From positions 10,539,354 through 10,603,353 of the forward strand of contig CM052362.1 in the NCBI GenBank assembly GCA_028551475.1: DNA of 64,000 nucleotides, in the 5' to 3' direction. The notes under the pieces were generated by a model. That model saw only the letters and a list, made by a program, of their open reading frames with translations. It was not told the DNA's origin and made no database searches. Numbering within the stretch: position 1 is the stretch's first letter; every line of letters begins with the position of its first letter. The translations under genes and the position numbers were made by a program. Positions 62,099-64,000 of this stretch are shown here, piece after piece. Origin of the DNA: Casuarina equisetifolia (taxonomy: Eukaryota > Streptophyta > Magnoliopsida > Fagales > Casuarinaceae).

Positions 62099-62465
62099 GG
62101 AGTTGGGGGTTGATTGTAAGACACGGAGGAGTATGAGGGAAAAGGGGAAGAGGTGGGGTAGTTTGGCAGTTAAGGCCACTTAGAATTGCTTATGAAGATG
62201 CCTGCATAAAATTTTTTGCTTTACATGAAAAGGCATCTACAAATTTAAAGGTTCTCACCGTATGAAGATACTTGTACCTTAATATAAAACTAGGCTAATA
62301 ATGGATACTTAATGGATATATAGTCCAAGAGGAATCCTTATGTAAGCAAATCATAATAATAAATTCCTACATTTCACATTTGTTTCTTCTTCTCTCTGAT
62401 TCCAGGTTATGGATCTTTTTACTAAACTGTCAGAACTCTTCCCTGGAGTAACTGGTCCACCATGA
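43771..62465 (+). CDS. TIC40: TIC40, chloroplast inner-envelope translocon co-chaperone
   Basis: TIC40 sits in the chloroplast inner envelope, where its stromal part works with Hsp93 and TIC110 during preprotein import. Fourteen exons join in frame into 430 aa: 43771-43933, 44158-44266, 44438-44495, 44592-44609, 49546-49819, 52252-52358, 52444-52540, 55607-55679, 57467-57507, 58182-58227, 58525-58619, 60551-60654, 60723-60770, 62406-62465. Residues 1 to about 55 are a Ser/Arg-rich transit peptide without acidic residues in its first 50; 93-112 (SPLFWIGVGVGLSALFSWVA) are the membrane span; 125-210 are Ser/Pro-rich; 280 to the end holds two Hop/Hip (STI1)-like modules with NP motifs (RNPDTLKWMLQNPQYRQQL, NPEVAQAFQNPRVQAAIM). 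The end LFPGVTGPP matches the family. Exon 4 is only 18 nt and introns 4 (4.9 kb), 5 and 7 are long. Length agrees with Arabidopsis (447 aa) and pea (436 aa), quoted from memory. Confidence 0.95.
48686..48904 (+). repeat. Two-copy tandem repeat, period 118 bp, in TIC40 intron 4
   Basis: AGTGCAGAGTGTGGGTTCATG starts the first copy and AGTGCAGAGTTTGGGTACATG (48804) the second. Both end with GGCAAAG(A/T)ATTAATGTGATTT. Copies are about 85 percent alike by eye. Confidence 0.9.
49150..49167 (+). repeat. Poly(G) run of about 18 in TIC40 intron 4
   Basis: A pure G run lies in a T/G-rich stretch on the sense strand. The ORFs reading through it (poly-Gly or poly-Pro) are artefacts. Confidence 0.9.
50394..50639 (+). 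repeat. Three-copy tandem repeat, period 82 bp, in TIC40 intron 5
   Basis: Three nearly identical units contain AAAGAGTTTAGGTTTATAGT, CAGTTGCAGAATTTGTCTTT and CCACCCTCTGCTACCTCTGG; AGGTTTATA occurs at 50406, 50488 and 50570. Few substitutions separate the copies, so the expansion is recent. A smaller tandem pair (ACATCTTTCTTTTAGGTTG, 24-bp period) lies nearby at 50057-50105. Confidence 0.95.
52541..55606 (+). other. TIC40 intron 7, about 3.1 kb
   Basis: This GT-AG intron is bounded by exons 7 and 8 and joins two halves of a Gly codon. It has a C/T-rich, Ser-coding-like segment at 53050-54500 and no supported gene. The short frames at 53614 and 54079 have no recognisable domain. Confidence 0.8.
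61000..62183 (-). other. Gene-like sequence antisense to TIC40 intron 13, function unknown
   Basis: The minus strand shows an open frame (62179-61895) that starts MALTAKLPHLFPFSLILL, hydrophobic and then Ser/Leu-rich because of a (CT)14 tract, and further frames downstream (61657-61457; 61345-61106). None resembles a family I know. Base composition is less AT-rich near 61950-62180 than in the flanks. It may be an old gene fragment, an antisense transcript, or nothing. It lies wholly inside the intron 60771-62405. Confidence 0.2.
62067..62094 (+). repeat. (AG)14 microsatellite in TIC40 intron 13
   Basis: A pure AG dinucleotide run of about 28 bases, likely length-polymorphic. Confidence 0.95.
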
Positions 62466-64000
62466 TTGCCTTCGTTCAGTCGCAGTTTCTCAATGCTGCA
62501 GCACAAATGATCTGTATTTGTTCTTTACGACCAAGGTGGTTAGAAAAAAAATCTAAATCTAAATCTAAAGCTTGCATGATTCACATATTTTTCCTTGTTG
62601 GTGGCCCTATATTGATCCTGTTCTATGCTGTGATCTGTCTTCACAGACTGAATTCGGCTAGGCTTCCTCGCCTCATCCCTTGGTTAGAATATTTAGGTGG
62701 TTGAATAAATTTTCATAAGGGCTTTTGTGATGTTTTGCTAGTTGTGATCAGCTGTTAGTTAGTTTAATTATTACTTTGTAGTACTTGATGAAATCAGTTT
62801 GTAGCACACAAGTAATAAGCATCGACTTTTGAGGGTCAAGTTTTGTCTATCTTTTTTATTTTTTATTTAAAATTTTATTTTGAATGTTGTTGTCTTTCAA
62901 ATTTGCAAAAGGCAACAGTGAATGGTAGAATTGGTTTCGTTTTAGTCAAAATCTCTTTTGCCTAGAATTCAAGATTTCTCCTTAATTTTTCACTTTGTAC
63001 AGCCTCTCACACGATCACTCTGTTTAACCTCTACTCTTTTTTTTTTTTCTCCGTGGAACTTTCTTGTATCTGCATGAGCGGTCTATATCGCACTGGGTAA
63101 GCATTTATGCTACTGTAGAGCCATGTTTGAGTTTACTGTTGTGGACAATAACCTTTGACATTCTGTCACTTTTTGATTCCTTTCTCTGGAAGTTAAGTCT
63201 TCTGTTTTTTTTTTTTTGGTGGGTTCTCCCTGTACCAGAAGAAATTTTGTTCTGTTCTTCCACCGAAAGGAGGGAATCTTGGACGTGTTATACATCTTTC
63301 CTTTTTTGTGGCGTGGTTCTTGTCACGTCAGGATCTTGTAGGGACAGATGATACACATACGAAACGAATTTGCTTCTTTACTCTGTTGGCCAGGGTTTAT
63401 GAACATTTCTTTGAGTAGCCTTTCTTATGGTCTTCCTTAGACACAATAAATGCGACAAGGGGAATCACATTTGGCCGAAACATAAGGAATTTCCCATAAT
63501 TCTTTGGTTCTTTAAGCTTTACTTTTTAGGGATATCTTCTAAAAGCATTTGAGTAGACTGTATCAGGAGGTGCATACACATGGAAGTTATCCCACTATTT
63601 GAACCAAACTTTCTTGTAAAGAGTAGGATAGAATATACTGAGTCCTTGAGATAGGCATAATGCTATGCCATTACCGTGTCAAGGAAAACTTGGAGAAGCA
63701 TCGCATTATTACAGGAAAACTAATTTTCTCGACTTAGGAGACCGTCTTGTCCGCTTGGGACTAAAATTTGCTTAGTTCAAACGAACTCCACATGAAAGTA
63801 AAGAGAAGTAGCAAAGTCGAAACGCTAGGTGTGTCCGAGCGTTAGAAGAGCGCCCAGCGACGGCTACAACTCCAGATTCCTAAGAAAGGGAAAAGAATCT
63901 TCCACAGTGATGCAAGGTGATCTTTGCTAGGAAGCAAGAATAGTATGTGGATGGTACGTGAAAACGAAGGCGGAGTATCCTAAGAATTTGAATGTCACCA
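62466..64000. other. TIC40 3' flank and unassigned right end
   Basis: The first few hundred bases are probably the TIC40 3' UTR; an 80-codon frame at 62462-62704 there is not supported. The rest has T-runs (63038-63048 and 63207-63219) and no recognised exon. From about 63780 the sequence is richer in G and C (GAAGAGCGCCCAGCGACGG) and could belong to a neighbouring gene beyond the window, but no frame supports it. Confidence 0.5.

Noticed and set aside
62462..62704. An 80-codon ORF with a hydrophobic segment overlapping the TIC40 stop
   Set aside because: It overlaps the TIC40 stop codon by a few bases and lies in the likely 3' UTR; no domain is seen.

Overview
The window is nuclear DNA from a flowering plant, probably a non-grass. 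Genes are split by GT-AG introns of up to about 5 kb, introns and intergenic DNA are AT-rich, and LINE, Ty1/copia and Ty3/gypsy relics are present. The proteins are plant-specific families. I cannot name the species. All splice sites were read by eye from frame continuity and known family sequence, without transcript data.

Layout, all genes on the + strand. (1) 1-5108: the last two coding exons of a protein phosphatase 2C; its upstream exons are not visible, so most of 1-4735 looks like one very long intron, and this carries a 5'-truncated LINE with a poly(A) tail. (2) 6583-15980: a complete 13-exon gene for a TOC64/OM64-type outer-membrane receptor (amidase-like domain plus three TPRs, 605 aa). 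(3) 20346-29727: a complete 11-exon SERK co-receptor kinase of the BAK1/SERK3 type (614 or 621 aa). (4) 29728-43770: a gene-free stretch of retroelement debris: an antisense Ty1/copia relic with 5' LTR, primer-binding site and gag-pol fragments, a nested solo LTR with intact 5-bp target duplication, an antisense Ty3/gypsy reverse-transcriptase fragment, and several degenerate tandem repeats. (5) 43771-62465: a complete 14-exon TIC40 gene (430 aa), co-chaperone of the chloroplast inner-envelope translocon. (6) 62466-64000: the TIC40 3' flank and unassigned DNA.

The genes do not form a pathway. OM64 and TIC40 are both organelle protein-import components with co-chaperone-like domains; their proximity is probably chance or local synteny. 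BAK1/SERK3 acts in brassinosteroid and immune receptor complexes, and the PP2C is a general Ser/Thr phosphatase. I see no CRISPR array, operon, tRNA, rRNA or new multi-gene system. The most distinctive points are a cysteine at the amidase nucleophile position of the OM64-like protein, overlapping short upstream ORFs at the SERK start, the nested solo LTR, the sense LINE in the PP2C intron, an 18-nt exon in TIC40, and several tandem repeat arrays.
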